This document shows positions 1 through 12,021 of a stretch of DNA of 64,000 nt, in pieces; within the stretch, counting starts at the first letter, position 1; every line of letters starts with the position of its first letter. The notes beneath the pieces are model-generated. The model searched no databases. It was not told the DNA's origin and was given only the letters and a program-made list of their open reading frames with translations. Source of the stretch: Larix kaempferi (taxonomy: Eukaryota > Streptophyta > Pinopsida > Pinales > Pinaceae); NCBI GenBank assembly GCA_027924585.1, contig BSBM01000361.1:38423501-38487500 (forward strand), given 5' to 3'. The position numbers and the translations under genes are program-made.

Positions 1-291
1 TATCATTATCATCATCATCATCGATGTCAATTTTGATAATCAGTGATGATGACGCTGACGACGTTGATGTTGGTGACTATCATCATCATCACCACTACCA
101 CCGTCCTGATCATCATCATCATCGTCGTCATCATCATGATAATCATTGTCATCATCATCATCGTCGTCATCATCATCATCTTCTTCTTCATCATCATGAA
201 CATCATGATCATCATAAGAATCATCGCCATCATCGTCGGCGTTGCCATCAATAATCATCATCATAAGCATCATCGTCTTTGTCATCAGTAA
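1..291. repeat. ATC/CAT trinucleotide microsatellite
   Basis: Almost the whole stretch is (ATC)n on the plus strand with scattered substitutions such as gtc and ttc, so it reads as an imperfect trinucleotide microsatellite. All frames give homopolymer-like His, Ile, Met or Asp runs, which is why open frames appear on both strands. Nothing suggests a protein. Confidence 0.9.
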
Positions 292-1130
292 AAGTTAGGA
301 CATAGGGGTGAAGCACCTTCTTTTTCTAGAACCATGATGAGTAGAGAGTGGGGCTTGGTACTAGCTATATGGACCACACATGTTTCCAACAATTCATGAA
401 TGAACTATTCTATCTCATTTTTGTGTGTAATAGGATGTTGATATTGGTGCACATTGGGTGGTTGGATTCCTAGAATCAATAGAATTACATAATCATGCTC
501 CCCACATGAGAGTGGCAGTCTATGGGGAATTTGGTCTATACTAAATTAATAAAAGGATATATCCCCATGGACAATTGGTAACTCTATACATAGAGTTAAA
601 CCCAACCATGAAAAATCATAAAATTGGAATGTGTGACTATAACTGTACTCATGGACTACATTATGCCACAAAAGAACTAAACTTCAAGTATATCTCACAA
701 CAATTTCTTATACAAGTGACAACGAACCTCTCTCACAACCCAAAATAGGAAAAATTATCAATGTGAACTACTTAAGGTCAATGGACAACCAACATTAAGT
801 TCTTTAACTTACATGTAACTACATTAAGCTACAATATTCCACATAAGGGTATACAACCAACCACCAAGGCTATTTCTTGTCCATACAACAACATATAAAT
901 TTGTTTCCAAAGAAATTTTTTGATAACATGTCTTCATTCATGTAGTTGTCAAACCTAGAGGCCACAACATACTTATAACCAACACCTAAGAACACATGGA
1001 TATTCTTACACAACCATTTAACAAGATTAAGGGAGATATTTAATTATATAGGATTTGATTGTGCACTATAGACATGGTAGTTGTAGTTCATTCATAACGT
1101 GTCCTCAACAATGTGGTTTGTGAGTCATGT
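292..1130. other. No recognisable feature
   Basis: AT-rich DNA without open frames of note. I see no transposon domain, terminal repeat or tandem structure. It may belong to the left part of the CACTA element whose transposase starts further right, but no left terminus was found here. Confidence 0.5.
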
Positions 1131-1920
1131 TTGAGTTTGGAAACCCTCCCAAACCATAAATACATGCGTCTAGTCTAATCAAGCAAAATTTCAGTCCATA
1201 CAAGCACAACTTGAAAAATGTCAATGTTGGCCCCATTTAGTACATTGATTATTCTATAGGTTTGTTGTTTGTTTGGTGAATTGTTTGTGCTATTCATGTT
1301 TGAGTCTGGAAACCATCCCATACCGTCAATGCATGTGTCTAGTCTAACCATGCAAAATGTCAGTCCACACTAGCACAACTTGAAAAAATTTCAATGTTGG
1401 CCCCATTCAATACATTAATTATTCTATAGGTTTGTTGTCTATTTGGAGAATTGTTTGTGTGAGTCATGTTTGAGTCTAGAAACCCTCCCAAACCATCAAT
1501 ACATGAGTCTAGTCTAACCAAGCCAAATTTCAATCCATAAAAGCACAACTTGAAAAAATTTCAACGTTGGCCCCATTTAGTACATTGATTATTCTATAGG
1601 TTTGTTGTTTGATTGGAGAATTCTTTGTGCGAGTTATGTTTGAGTCTAGAAACCCTCCCATACCGTCAATGCATGCGTCTAGTCTAACCATGCCAAATTT
1701 TAGTCCATAAAAAGAAAAAATTGAAAAAATTTCAACATTGGCCCCATGCAGTACATTAATTATTCTATAGGTTTTTTTTTATTGTCGAATTTTTTGTGTC
1801 AGTCATGTTTGAGTCTGGAAACCCTCCCACACCATCAATGCATGCGTCTAGTCTAACCATGCCAAATTTCAATACATACAAGCACAAATTGAAAAAATTT
1901 CAACGTTGGCCCCTAACTTT
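1131..1920. repeat. Five tandem copies of a ~170-bp repeat
   Basis: The phrase ttgagtctggaaaccctccc recurs at 1131, 1300, 1470, 1640 and 1809, giving periods of 169, 170, 170 and 169 bp. Each unit also carries gcgtctagtctaacca and gttggccccat at matching offsets. Copies differ by scattered substitutions, and the last is truncated near 1915. The array may be a fragment of a satellite family or the internal tandem region of the neighbouring CACTA element. Confidence 0.93.
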
Positions 1921-2415
1921 CAATGTTGGCATTAAGTCTAACCATGCCAATGTTGTTTAATCACATGACGGTTATAATATGCGGCATAAATTACGTGAGA
2001 AGGAACACCTTTTTCGTTATGAAATATCATATAAAAATGAAGGTGAAATAATTAGCATGATAATTGTGCATTGCCTTACCTAGCTTCTCTTTGTTTCTAG
2101 AATAATTTAATATTATCTACTAAACATGGCCAACCACGTGAAGGTGGAAGCTCATCTGACTCCCCCCCCCCCATGCCACTCTCAATTCCCCATAACTCGA
2201 TAAAATCTATGTACACAACAATAATTTATTGTGTCTTTTGTCATACTTAAGAAGCAATGTCTCTTATAACATATGCCAACATACAAGAAAATGGCAAAAA
2301 AACTTAAAAACAATTAATTTATACGTACCAATACAAGCCAATAATTCTATTGCAATATTAATTCAAAATATATAGAGTAGATATATTAAGGCATACCTCA
2401 TACAGTTCAATGGAA
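1921..2415. other. No recognisable feature; short poly-C run
   Basis: AT-rich DNA between the 170-bp array and the transposase C-terminus. The only notable item is an 11-base C run near 2162-2172. It may be 3' untranslated sequence of the CACTA transposase, which reads leftwards. Confidence 0.5.
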
Positions 2416-5400
2416 TTAACCATATTCTTTGTCCAAATCATCATTTGTATCATCTGATCTAGATTCAACATTGTAAGGATTGACCATATTATCATCGTCA
2501 TCGATGTTAGTTTCGATCATCATGTCATCATCGATATCATCTTCATCGACATTTTCTGCTACATCATCTGATTCAACTAATTCTTCGACATCTTCCTTTG
2601 GAACATGATCATCTAACTCATGTTGATCATCCTCAACATCATCTTCTTCTTCAAGACCCTCTTCATTATCTTCCTCTACATTATACTTTACCAACCTTCC
2701 CCTTGGATCATGTCTCACAACAAATGACCAACCCCCTCTACCTAGAACCTCAAAGTAAAATACCTATTCGCAATGGCTTTGAAGAACATAGGGCGTCGTT
2801 CCTAGATCAAACAACATTGTATTAACCATGGTAAATCCATTATCATGTTCAATAATACTTTTATCGAGTTCATTTTTATTTAATCGTAACCTGTACCATT
2901 TGACAATGAACAAAACTAATTTGAAGGAGTTAAAGTCACACTAAATAATATCTTCCAAATACCCATGATATCGATTTTCTGAGAGTTTTGGATGTCTGTC
3001 ATTTCTAAAGGAAACATCGGTCACCTCAAAGACTACAGTTATCCCACAATCAGATGTTTTCTTCGTTTCATCCAACTTTTTGATGCAAAATTTACGACCA
3101 TTGCACCACATATCCTTATGGTGTTTTACCTAAAACAAGCCATACACATAAAGATTACATCCTAAATTGATCATGATTAAGCGCATGTTTATGCTTTGCA
3201 GGGAAAAAAATTAACATGTATATCAATGTATTTGAAAAAAAAAAAATAGTATGGCTAATTAATATGCTTGCCTGCTTATCTTTTAAACCATATGTAAATC
3301 GAATTCCCTTTGTGTAATATTGGTATCTCCATTGCGATGAGCTACTTTAACCAATGAAACCACACCTTCCCATGATATTCCATAACCAAATTGTTCACAT
3401 CGTTCAATCCCTACCTTAATCCAATCAAGATTGTTTGCGATGTATAAATGAAGTGCATCCCACTCTCAACCAACTGCTTGATAAAAATAAAATTACAATT
3501 CAGTACAAATGTATATTCAGTACAAATTCAGTTAAATGTACTATAATTAATCTCCACTAGCTAATAATTACCTTTCATCTTCCTCGATATACCTTTCCCC
3601 TTCAAGTACTCCCCTTCGAAATTGTTATTGGAGTCTAGATCAAAAATGTGACCTAAATTGAGCTTTGACACTAATTTAGGAAGATATTCACTAATATACA
3701 TCATGTTCTGGTATACCATATATCCCTCCACCATAGAACCCTCGGGACGTGCTCGTTGTCTAACCAAACCCTTCAAAAAATTTCAAGTGCCTCTCAACCA
3801 TCTACATGGACCTTGAGTGTATAGGTCCACACAATTCAATCTCCTCAAGTTGGTGTATGAGGTAGTGTTCTTGTGCATTGAAAAATGCCGAAGGTAGATG
3901 CTTTTTCATTTCACACATGAGACGAGGAATTTCTCTCCTCCAATACTTTATATCTTCTTTATGGATTTATTTAGATGAAAACCATATACAAGTGATGCAA
4001 ACAAATCACGAGATTTAACAAAAATAAACATTATATCACATAACAATTATAAAAAGAAATGTCGAATATAAGTTCTACAATGAATTAAACAAACACTTTA
4101 TCCATGCAAAATATCGCTACTTGCCTCATGTATTTTCCAAGATCATATATAACTTATTTGACATTGTTGTCAAAGTTGTCTAGGAGAGATAGAGGTAGAA
4201 CATACTGTAACAATATAAAAATAGTTTCATTATTTTTTACAAAAAGTAGACAAAAAAATACCAACAATATGCACTAGAACAAAAAAATATAGCAATATAT
4301 ATATACCATAATAATTACCTTGATGACAATATGCCAATCATGCGTTTTCACCCCCACAAAATCACCTTTATTTGTTATGATATTCTTCATGTTCAAACAA
4401 AATACGGTGGGGAAATTTAATTTTTCGCATGACTTCTTTTACAACATTGCTTTGCTACTCCGTTAACAACCATGGAAGTGAATTTATATTAATTTGGTCT
4501 TCGTTTCTATGTAATTGAATGACATATTTCATTGCATGATTGGCTTCCTGGATGTCATTGCAAATTTTGACAATTTTTTCTTTGTCACTCCTTCCATCCA
4601 ATATTCACCATAATGTTTCAGCCACATTCTTTCCAATATGCATTGTATCAAACAGATGAGAAATTTTTAGGTGCTCATAGTGGGGAAACCTACTGAATTT
4701 TTTAGGATAACTTTTCATTCCTCGTGGAAGACGATTAATGCCTTCATGATCATGATAGCCATCATGAATCATAGTTTATAAATAAATTACAGAAATCAAT
4801 GTCAATTACAGTAAACAACACACAATAAAAAAAATTCAAAACATTTCATATATGATGATAGATAGACAATTTGATCCAAATGTACCTTGACGATTTCTAT
4901 TATATTACAACTTCCATAGGTGAGGTGTCATTATCTACGGTTTTAATACAGTCTCTTGCTTCCCATTGAATAGATGTTTTTGGTAGTTTGATACCTATGA
5001 TTCTTAGAGAGGAAGTGCATATACTCATTAAACACCTCCTTTCCTAAACTTTTTAAACGACAAGATTTGATCTTAGGACCAAAAACTGGACATGCAAATT
5101 TTCCCTTTGTTTGAAGACCTACAGAAAGAGATGGATTACTATGTCAATTATAATTATATAAAATGAATGGATTATTTAAATAAACATGCATGCATAATAT
5201 ATCGACTTCATAAAATTAAATACTATTAAAGTGGACGTTATAATTACATACCGCAAACATGGGTTAACCATGGGGCATCATTTATTGTCCATACAAGCAT
5301 TGCATGGAATTGAAATTGCCTTTGTTGTATTGGTCTAGATACATCATACATAGTGATGCCATTCCATAGCTTTAGTAGCTCGTCAATAAGAGGTTCAATA

Positions 5401-6092
5401 TATACATTCATATCTTTAACTTGGTACTTACCTGATTGATTTGAACATATAAAATATATAATTATTACAACCATTTAGATATATAAATAATATACAAGAG
5501 TAAAAGAAAAAATATATATATGACATTATGCAACAAAATACAACAAATGAGATGCCACTACATTAAAAAAAAATTGTTGTAGACACATACATGGAATAAT
5601 CATTGCCAACATTATGTGCTCCCTCTTTATTGACAACCATGGAGGAATGTTATTGTTGATAACAAAAATAAGCCACACTGAGTAAATAGATCTCATCTCT
5701 GCAAATGGATTGGCACCATATGTTGCCAAAGAAATTCTAACATTATAAGGTTCTTCTTTAAAGTGTGGCCATTTTTCCTCCATATCTCTAAATGCAGAAC
5801 CATCTGCAAGCATTCGAAAAATGTCATCTTGACTTCTATTCTGTGCATGGTAATCCATAAATTGTGCTATGTTTTTGCACCTGCACAGTCGTTGCAAACA
5901 TGGAATAATGGGAATATAGTGAAGAACCTTAAGAGGTGCCTTTTTTATTACTTGATTTGTTCAATATCTACTGATATGGCATTTAGAACATTCTGTTTCA
6001 AATTCATGTTGTTTATAATATATAATATGGTTATCGAGGCATGCATCAATTGCTTCATATTGCATTCCAATTTATTTCATGATGGAAGATAA
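2416..6092 (-). pseudogene. CACTA (En/Spm) TNP2-type transposase, middle and C-terminal part, decayed
   Basis: Reads right to left. Near 6030-5950 lies a cysteine pair region (TECSKCHISRY). The TNP2 (Transposase_21) core follows at 5897-5526, with FRMLADGSAFRDMEEKWP and VRISLATYGANPFAEMRS, and continues at 5474-5244 with VYIEPLIDELLKLWNG and VWTINDAPW. Further core pieces are CPVFGPKIKSC (about 5090), TMHIGKNVAETLW (about 4630) and VGVKTHDWHIVIK (about 4330). A DUF4218-like domain occupies about 4190-3561 (HLPSAFFNAQEHYLIHQLEE, then VRQRARPEGSMVEGYMVYQ). A DUF4216-like end lies at about 2960-2690 (FTMVNT, TPYVLQSHCE, VFYFEV), followed by an acidic Asp/Glu tail to 2416. Stops and frameshifts are frequent and some gaps may be introns. 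The family cuts and pastes CACTA elements; this copy cannot encode an active enzyme. Confidence 0.88.
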
Positions 6093-6292
6093 ATCTCGAT
6101 ATGTGCAAGGTAAAATATTTGATGATGGTAACAAAAATTCAGCTATCAAGCTACAACAAATTAAAATAAAAAACTAGTTAATATAATATATAAATAATAT
6201 TAATGAAACATATTTTATCCGTATCAATTTTATTTATGAATTAACAATAAAATTATTAGAGGAACAAAGATATTCTTTATCACAATCATATA
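6093..6292 (-). other. CACTA transposase linker up to the LTR insertion
   Basis: AT-rich sequence joining the cysteine-pair region to the LTR insertion point. No clear frame is visible, so it is either intron or strongly decayed coding sequence. The last five bases, 6288-6292 (atata), are the left copy of the LTR target duplication. Confidence 0.5.
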
Positions 6293-7589
6293 TGTCACAT
6301 CCCCTCCCATCTAGCCAATTCAAGGAAGGGAACATGATGCCAATATATGGGGCTTTTCATAAAACTCAGCCCATTCATTAGAATCATATGAATAAAACAT
6401 TTGTGTGCAGATGCAAGCAAATCAAACATGCACATCAGAAATAAGCTATCCACACATATTACTCATGCATACATCATATCAACAGGTCATCAAATTAATG
6501 CATTGCAAAAGTAAAACACATAGACAGAGAAACACTTATCTTTATGGTGAAATGGTCCCAAGCAACTAGCTATGTTGTTGCAATGTTCCACCCAACCATA
6601 GGCCAGTTGTGTTCATCAATTCTCTCAACACAACTGCCACCCCCGATCTGGGCATGATTCTTACAAGGAACAAGGGACATTCAAGCTCATACACAGCCAA
6701 TTAACCTTTTCATCTGATCCAAGCCAGTCCACAGCTGGGTTTATCAGGATACATTTGAACATTGGATGCTTTCCCTCAAGCTCAAGCTAAAACAATGGAT
6801 TTACCAACAGGATGGCCATGGGTTTTCCCCCAAATCGTTTCCAGCCAAAAATGAATTGTGGGATGGGGAAAAACATTCCCAAGGAGGAAAACGATTTCTC
6901 CCCCAATTATATAAGCATTCAATAGCCCAAACGGTCTCTATGGAACCCCAATTGAATTCTCCTTCTTCCCCACTAGTATACAACACAAAAACGCCCTTTC
7001 CCCAGCTGAGGATCAAGGAAAACACATAAAAACATGGCTGGAAAATGCCCAGGTAGCTCCCAAATCATGAGGGAGATAAATTGGTTCATTGATCATGGTT
7101 TGGGGAGCAATTCATGGCTCTTTTCTTGCCCAAGGAGCAAAGCACGTTTTTCCATGCAGAGTGGCTTGCTCATACTCGAATTTGGACAACCATACCTCCC
7201 ATTCCCCAAGGCATTAATTACCTCAACCAACTCTTGGGAGAAATGAATGATTGGGTACCAAGGTCAACAAGGGTAGTTGAGGGTTTGATGGGTTCTCTCA
7301 TTGACACTTGGCTTGACTTGGTTGGCTCAAGGGTTTGAATGTTTTCCCTCCCAATTCCTTGTAAAATCATGCCCCCATCTCTTGTTGCATTGCATAGCTA
7401 GTTGTGGGTATTTTATTAAAATGCATATTTACATGATGTTTGAATTCCAATGTGCCTGGCTAGCACGCAAACCATATGCATCAATAAATTGATGGTGGGG
7501 CCTTGGCCTTGAGCTCCTCACCATGATTTTATAACAATATTGCATCATTTACAATTTTAACACAATAGGGTCAAGATGGGGACATGACA
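6293..7589 (-). mobile_element. Solo LTR inserted in the CACTA transposase
   Basis: The 1297-bp unit starts tgtcacatcccc and ends ggggacatgaca, the TG...CA inverted ends of an LTR. It is flanked by a perfect 5-bp duplication, atata at 6288-6292 and 7590-7594. In reverse complement it matches the LTRs at 22651 and 30084 along most of its length, for example the gagatgggggcatgattttac and caactagctatgcaatgcaac stretches. No internal domain, primer-binding site or second LTR lies beside it, so it is a recombination remnant. Small open frames inside (6766-7029, 7034-7246 and others) recur at the same place in the other LTR copies and have no domain. Confidence 0.9.
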
Positions 7590-7610
7590 ATATATATGTG
7601 ATGTGATATA

Positions 7611-8311
7611 TTACATACTTAACATACGTGTGATTGATGTGTTTGAAAGAGTATTCATAACCTTCAAGTTCATTATCAACAATATAGAAAAGATAATATT
7701 TGTGTTGGAGCCTTCATAAAGGGGTTCGTATGCCTTCTCAAGAAGAGGTAAATCATGAACATCATCAAAGTCATCATTTTCATGATCATCATCATCATCA
7801 TCATCCATTCTAACATTAAATGTACAATGGATCAATGTATTTGTACCATCATCTTCAACTATGTTATTAGTATGATCATCTTCTTCAATATGATTATTAA
7901 CTTGTTCTCCATTACTCATAGCTCCATGTTCCTCTGGTACTTGTTCTAAAAGCACATCCTCCTAGAGATATACCGTAGGAGGTCTTTCCTTTATAATTAC
8001 ATGAAACCATCAAGAGATATTAGTTAATATAAGAAATATTAAAATGATACATACATTTACAAAAACAATCAATATATAGACATATATAATGAAAAAATCA
8101 CCAATGGACGATAGTAATGTCCCCCCCCAGCATGTCCATGTTCCCTACAATGTATTTTGGTTGTTGTGATATTTATTCTTCTCCTTTTAAATCCCATGCA
8201 TTAACTACTTGGACAGTAACATTTCCCATCACCCTTTCTTTTCAATCCATCCCACAATCTAGCAAGCAATTCTCGATTATGTTTGTCTGGGTCAAGAATA
8301 TTGTTATGTGA
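7611..8311 (-). pseudogene. CACTA transposase N-terminal part
   Basis: Starts at an ATG at 8311 (MSHNNILDPDKHNRELLARL). This is followed by a basic segment ending ITTTKIHCREHGHAGG, placed like the transposase-associated domain that begins TNP2 proteins. The open frame 7955-7611 has an acidic Asp run, then LPLLEKAYEPLYEGSNT and LLIMNLKVMNTLSNTSIT, which matches the conserved segment just upstream of the TNP2 core. The remaining protein resumes left of the solo LTR, so the two segments are one gene split by that insertion. A TAA inside the first segment and lost frame around 7950-8100 show decay, although an intron could explain part of the latter. Confidence 0.8.
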
Positions 8312-8459
8312 CATTTTCTGATACCAAGCTTGACTGATTATTATCGATCTTAAAAAATAAAGCTCCACACTTCACTATTTTTAATCATAGTAAAAATTGA
8401 AATAATTGTGGATTTTTGTACGGAAAACAGTCCATGCGAAGATTATAATTTCCGCAAAC

Positions 8460-8720
8460 CGTCGCTTGTATAGCAAACATGTCGGAATATTCATATAATT
8501 TATAGTTTCTAAAAATAAATGATCGTCAGATATCCGACGATGTTAACATAGTTACCGTTGTAACCTGGCTACGTCATAAATCCGACGACCTTAATGTATT
8601 TATCCTTATAGCTAGATATTTGACTTTGACGAGGATACGTCGGATATTCGACTTTGGAAGCCAAAAATCCGACAATGCCAGTAGGATATTCGAAGGTCGT
8701 CGGAAATTTGAGAACTACTG
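8460..8720 (-). repeat. CACTA subterminal repeats and candidate right terminus
   Basis: The motif TCCGACGA, or its complement TCGTCGGA, recurs in both orientations at about 8532, 8581, 8637, 8669 (one base changed) and 8695. Arrays of short inverted motifs like this are typical of En/Spm subterminal regions that bind the transposase. The array ends at 8711-8720 with agaactactg, whose complement CAGTAGTTCT could be a mutated CACTA-type terminus. No partner terminus was found on the left, so the boundary is tentative. Confidence 0.55.
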
Positions 8721-8824
8721 GGGTCAATTTTAAAAAAAAAATTAAGAAAAAATTGTAATTGTAAAGATGAAATCCAATGACAAGGTCAATTTCATCGGAT
8801 TTTGTTGGATTTTGGGTTCAAATT
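8721..8824. other. Junction DNA between CACTA end and gypsy LTR
   Basis: About 100 bases, A-rich at 8729-8760. No matching sequence was found beside the other LTR of the chromovirus, so this short block is not LTR sequence. It separates the candidate CACTA end from the point where LTR homology starts. Confidence 0.45.
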
Positions 8825-11550
8825 TCGTTGTGGATTGAGTTTTTCCATTCTAGTTCATTTTTTTCCTTGGTGACATTAGTAGTGTTGGTCACCAAAACAT
8901 TGTACAATGGACCCTATTTTTTATTTTATGGACTATGGCGTTATTATTGCACCTTATTCATACCTTGGTGGGACCCTCTTGACTAGTGCGCCCTCCTTGG
9001 GAGATATTCCCACCCATTTATGTGGTTTTTGTCATTTACGAGCCCTCTCCCTAGATTCTAGGATTTGTGAGCTAGATTTTAGCTTCCACAAGCTAGAATT
9101 TAGCCTCCACCTCCATAGGTGCACCCCATTCCTCTATTCATGGAGATGCTCCCTATTTTTGTGCTTACAGGTCATTTATGATCCTATTGGACCCACTCTC
9201 TCACCTCACTTGACTAGTGCGCCCTCCTTGAGATATTCTTGGCCTCCACTCCTTGGTTTTCGGTAACTCTTCCTCATGGTGCTAATTCGAGAAAGGGAAT
9301 CTCCTAACTAATCCACCACTCCATTAATTCAATTTAAGTATCCATCATTGTAACAACCCTCATGTAAAATAATAAAAAATAATGGGATAAAATAATAAAA
9401 AGGGAATATATAATGAAATGTAAAATAATAGATAAAAGGGGTAAATAATATAATGGGGAATATGAAATAAAAAGGATGAAAAATAAATTGCATTAAAAGA
9501 AATTAAGAAAAAGGGGAGAAGGGGGAGATAAAAGGAGGACAAGAAGAAGAGTGGGGGGTCTTTTTGGGTCTTTTGGCATTTTAGAAGGAGAGCTCTGCAG
9601 GAGCCAAGAAAGAGGAAAGCAAGAAAGCTCTGGCATAGGGTTAATTGTTGGGGGCTCGAGGGCCTCAGCCATTGGATGGGGGTTAGTTGGGTGGAGAGTC
9701 ATCCCCCCACATTCATTTGCAGGCATTGGAGCTGTCAAGGTAATGGTAGCTGCTAGGTCATCTAACCAAGTATGGCTCCTTAAATCTCCATAGAATATTT
9801 TATGTTATATTGTTGATTAGATCCACTTTGTATGTCAAATAATATTTGCATGTTGGTTCTTTGTCTTATTATAGACTTATATGAATTTTGTGAGTCTTAC
9901 AATGATGAATTTTAACCCTACCTTTATCTAATTCAAGTTGATCCCCTTGGGTTAGAGTTTACCTCCTTGTGCTATAAATTCATATGCCCTCTCCTTATTG
10001 AACGGAGTCCTGATCTTTGGATCACTTGACTTGTGTTATCTCACTATGTTGTGAGTGTTGACAGTATTGAGATTGTGTTGAGACCTAGCATTATTGTAGG
10101 ATCCTATTAGAGAGTTAGTCTAGCTGGATGTTGCACACTTGATTCCTTGATCTCACTCTACTAGTACAGGTTCTTTCACAGGAATACAGGAAATGGGATG
10201 GTCATATCCTGATGGATGAGTTAGGTGAAGGGAGTTTCATTCCATATGCAATGGATATAGACAGGAAAGTAGTAGTGGGAAGAATTGTGGTTCTCAGAAG
10301 AGGTAGTTCCGAGAGTTGCTAGAATGAGTGTGACTCTGCCTATGGATATGTGGTATCAGCTCAGGAGTGACCTGTTCAAGTGAGTTAGACTTGACCGTGT
10401 CTATGGATGGGAGGAAAGTTGTCCCGTTGAAGCCAGTTTATCATTGAAGATAAGTATTTGTTCATATGCTTATCTATATTATTTTATCATATTTATGTGC
10501 CATGGAGTCTGAATTATGTCTTGGTTATGTTTATGGTTTATGTGCCAGGATTTGAATGTAGGATGGATGGATTTTGTACATTGAAACTCTGATTTTCTAT
10601 GAGCTTCTTCTACCATCTACTCTGTATCTTCTCCTTTGTGGTTTACCATTGTGGGTTTCACATTAATGAGAGAGGCGAAACCATATGTTCCAGTTCACTC
10701 ATTTATACCCATTTCTAGGTTTTGATACCTATCCCATTGCATCCAGAGCATCATTCCAGTAAGGAACACCTTTTTTTCACTAGAAAAGTTTTTCGTATGA
10801 CCAAGTTATGACCTGCTTTGGACAGAAGTGTTTCCAGTGCTGAAAGGAATGCACCCTGTCTTCTGATTAAGAGCACCTTTGAATGTAAATCTCTTATATT
10901 GTTGCAGATCTAGTTATAATGTTGCATATCTTATTATATTAGTATAGATCTAATTTGTATTGATGATTTATGGTTGTAGGGAAGGCAACCATACAATCTA
11001 AATCATATAGTGAAAGATGGTTGCAAGGGACAACCACAGGATTTGATTTTGGAGTCTGTGGTTGGAAGCCTGTGTTTTTGTTTGATATGGTTTGTGTGGT
11101 TGTATTTGATTCTATTATTACTACTTAACCATGCTATCAGCACACACATCACAGAACTAATAAATAATCCTCATTTGAAAGATAATTTTTATGCAAGCAA
11201 CCATAACAACCAAACGCTCACAACTCATGTTCTCAACAACTTTACAATCTGATATTATTATCAAGTACCTGACTTAATTGTATTTTCATACTCATGCTAG
11301 AGATTCTCATTACCATTCCTTACTCACATACATGTTACGAATCGCATTATTATTATGTTTAATAGTATGCACATTGGGAAATATCATGTTTGGTTTTTAT
11401 GCATTTCGTAAGGCTATAAGTTTTAATTTCTTGATTATATGGAGTGTTGGCCTAACCTTAGAACACTTAATTCCACTATATAATATAAATTTATCCCTTT
11501 TCCTAGGTATCCTTGTGCCTTTGGCCTTGTTAAATGTCGGGGACACTACA
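8825..11550 (+). repeat. 5' LTR of the chromovirus, 5'-truncated
   Basis: Matches 16965-19147 along its length, for instance tgacattagtagtgttggtc (8870 and 17019), the segment starting gatgaattttaaccctacc, and tatcatgtttggtttttatg near its end. Homology begins at about 8825, so the first ~275 bp present in the 3' LTR are missing. It ends ggggacactaca at 11550, matching the 3' copy. A 553-bp solo LTR sits inside it; without that insertion the two LTRs are nearly equal over the shared part. Confidence 0.85.
9349..9901. mobile_element. 553-bp solo LTR inside the chromovirus 5' LTR
   Basis: This block is absent from the matching position of the 3' LTR, where the sequence reads ctccatgatgaattttaac without interruption. 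It begins tgtaacaacc and ends gagtcttaca. The flanks are atcat (9344-9348) and atgat (9902-9906), a 5-bp target duplication with one mismatch. The empty site in the other LTR carries atgat, so the left copy mutated. It contains no open frame with a recognisable domain. Confidence 0.82.
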
Positions 11551-11553
11551 AAG

Positions 11554-11565
11554 TGATATCAATGA
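11554..11565 (+). other. Degenerate primer-binding site of the chromovirus
   Basis: Directly after the LTR end lies tgatatcaatga, which resembles the initiator-Met tRNA primer-binding site TGGTATCAGAGC with several changes. Its position, three bases past the LTR, supports the call more than its sequence does. Confidence 0.5.
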
Positions 11566-12021
11566 TGAAGGCTTCAACATTGTTGTTGTTATGCCTTCTA
11601 CATAGCTACAAGTCATTTTGTAAATAGACATTTTCATCGAATAAAATTAGATGCATGCACCTTAAAGTAGTTTGTGTTAGTTAGTTAAACAAATTGTTAG
11701 CCTAGGACGTCTATGGATTTGATGTCCAGTTGATAAGGAGAGATCCTAGAAGGATGTCTACCTCCCCTTGTCTAGTTAGGTGGATTGTAATTAATAAGAT
11801 TTAGCTTATTACTTTATAACTAACTAGGAAAATTTGTTTGAATAATAATAAAATTATACCGATGTGCAGTCTGCTAACAAATAAATGATAATGAACACAT
11901 TGCAGTTCCCAGTGAATGATTGAGTGAGAAGCGTGGCCACTAAACTGAAATTTTAATCAAACTAGTGAAGACTATATATTCAACAAGTACAAGTTTAGTA
12001 GTAGGAAGTATGATATTGGAG

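Noticed and set aside
24-291. Overlapping open frames on both strands (His-, Met-, Asp- and Ile-rich)
   Set aside because: They are translations of an ATC microsatellite, which has few stop codons in any frame.
8907-9266. Plus-strand 119-codon frame
   Set aside because: Lies within the chromovirus LTR; the matching region of the 3' LTR does not keep the frame.
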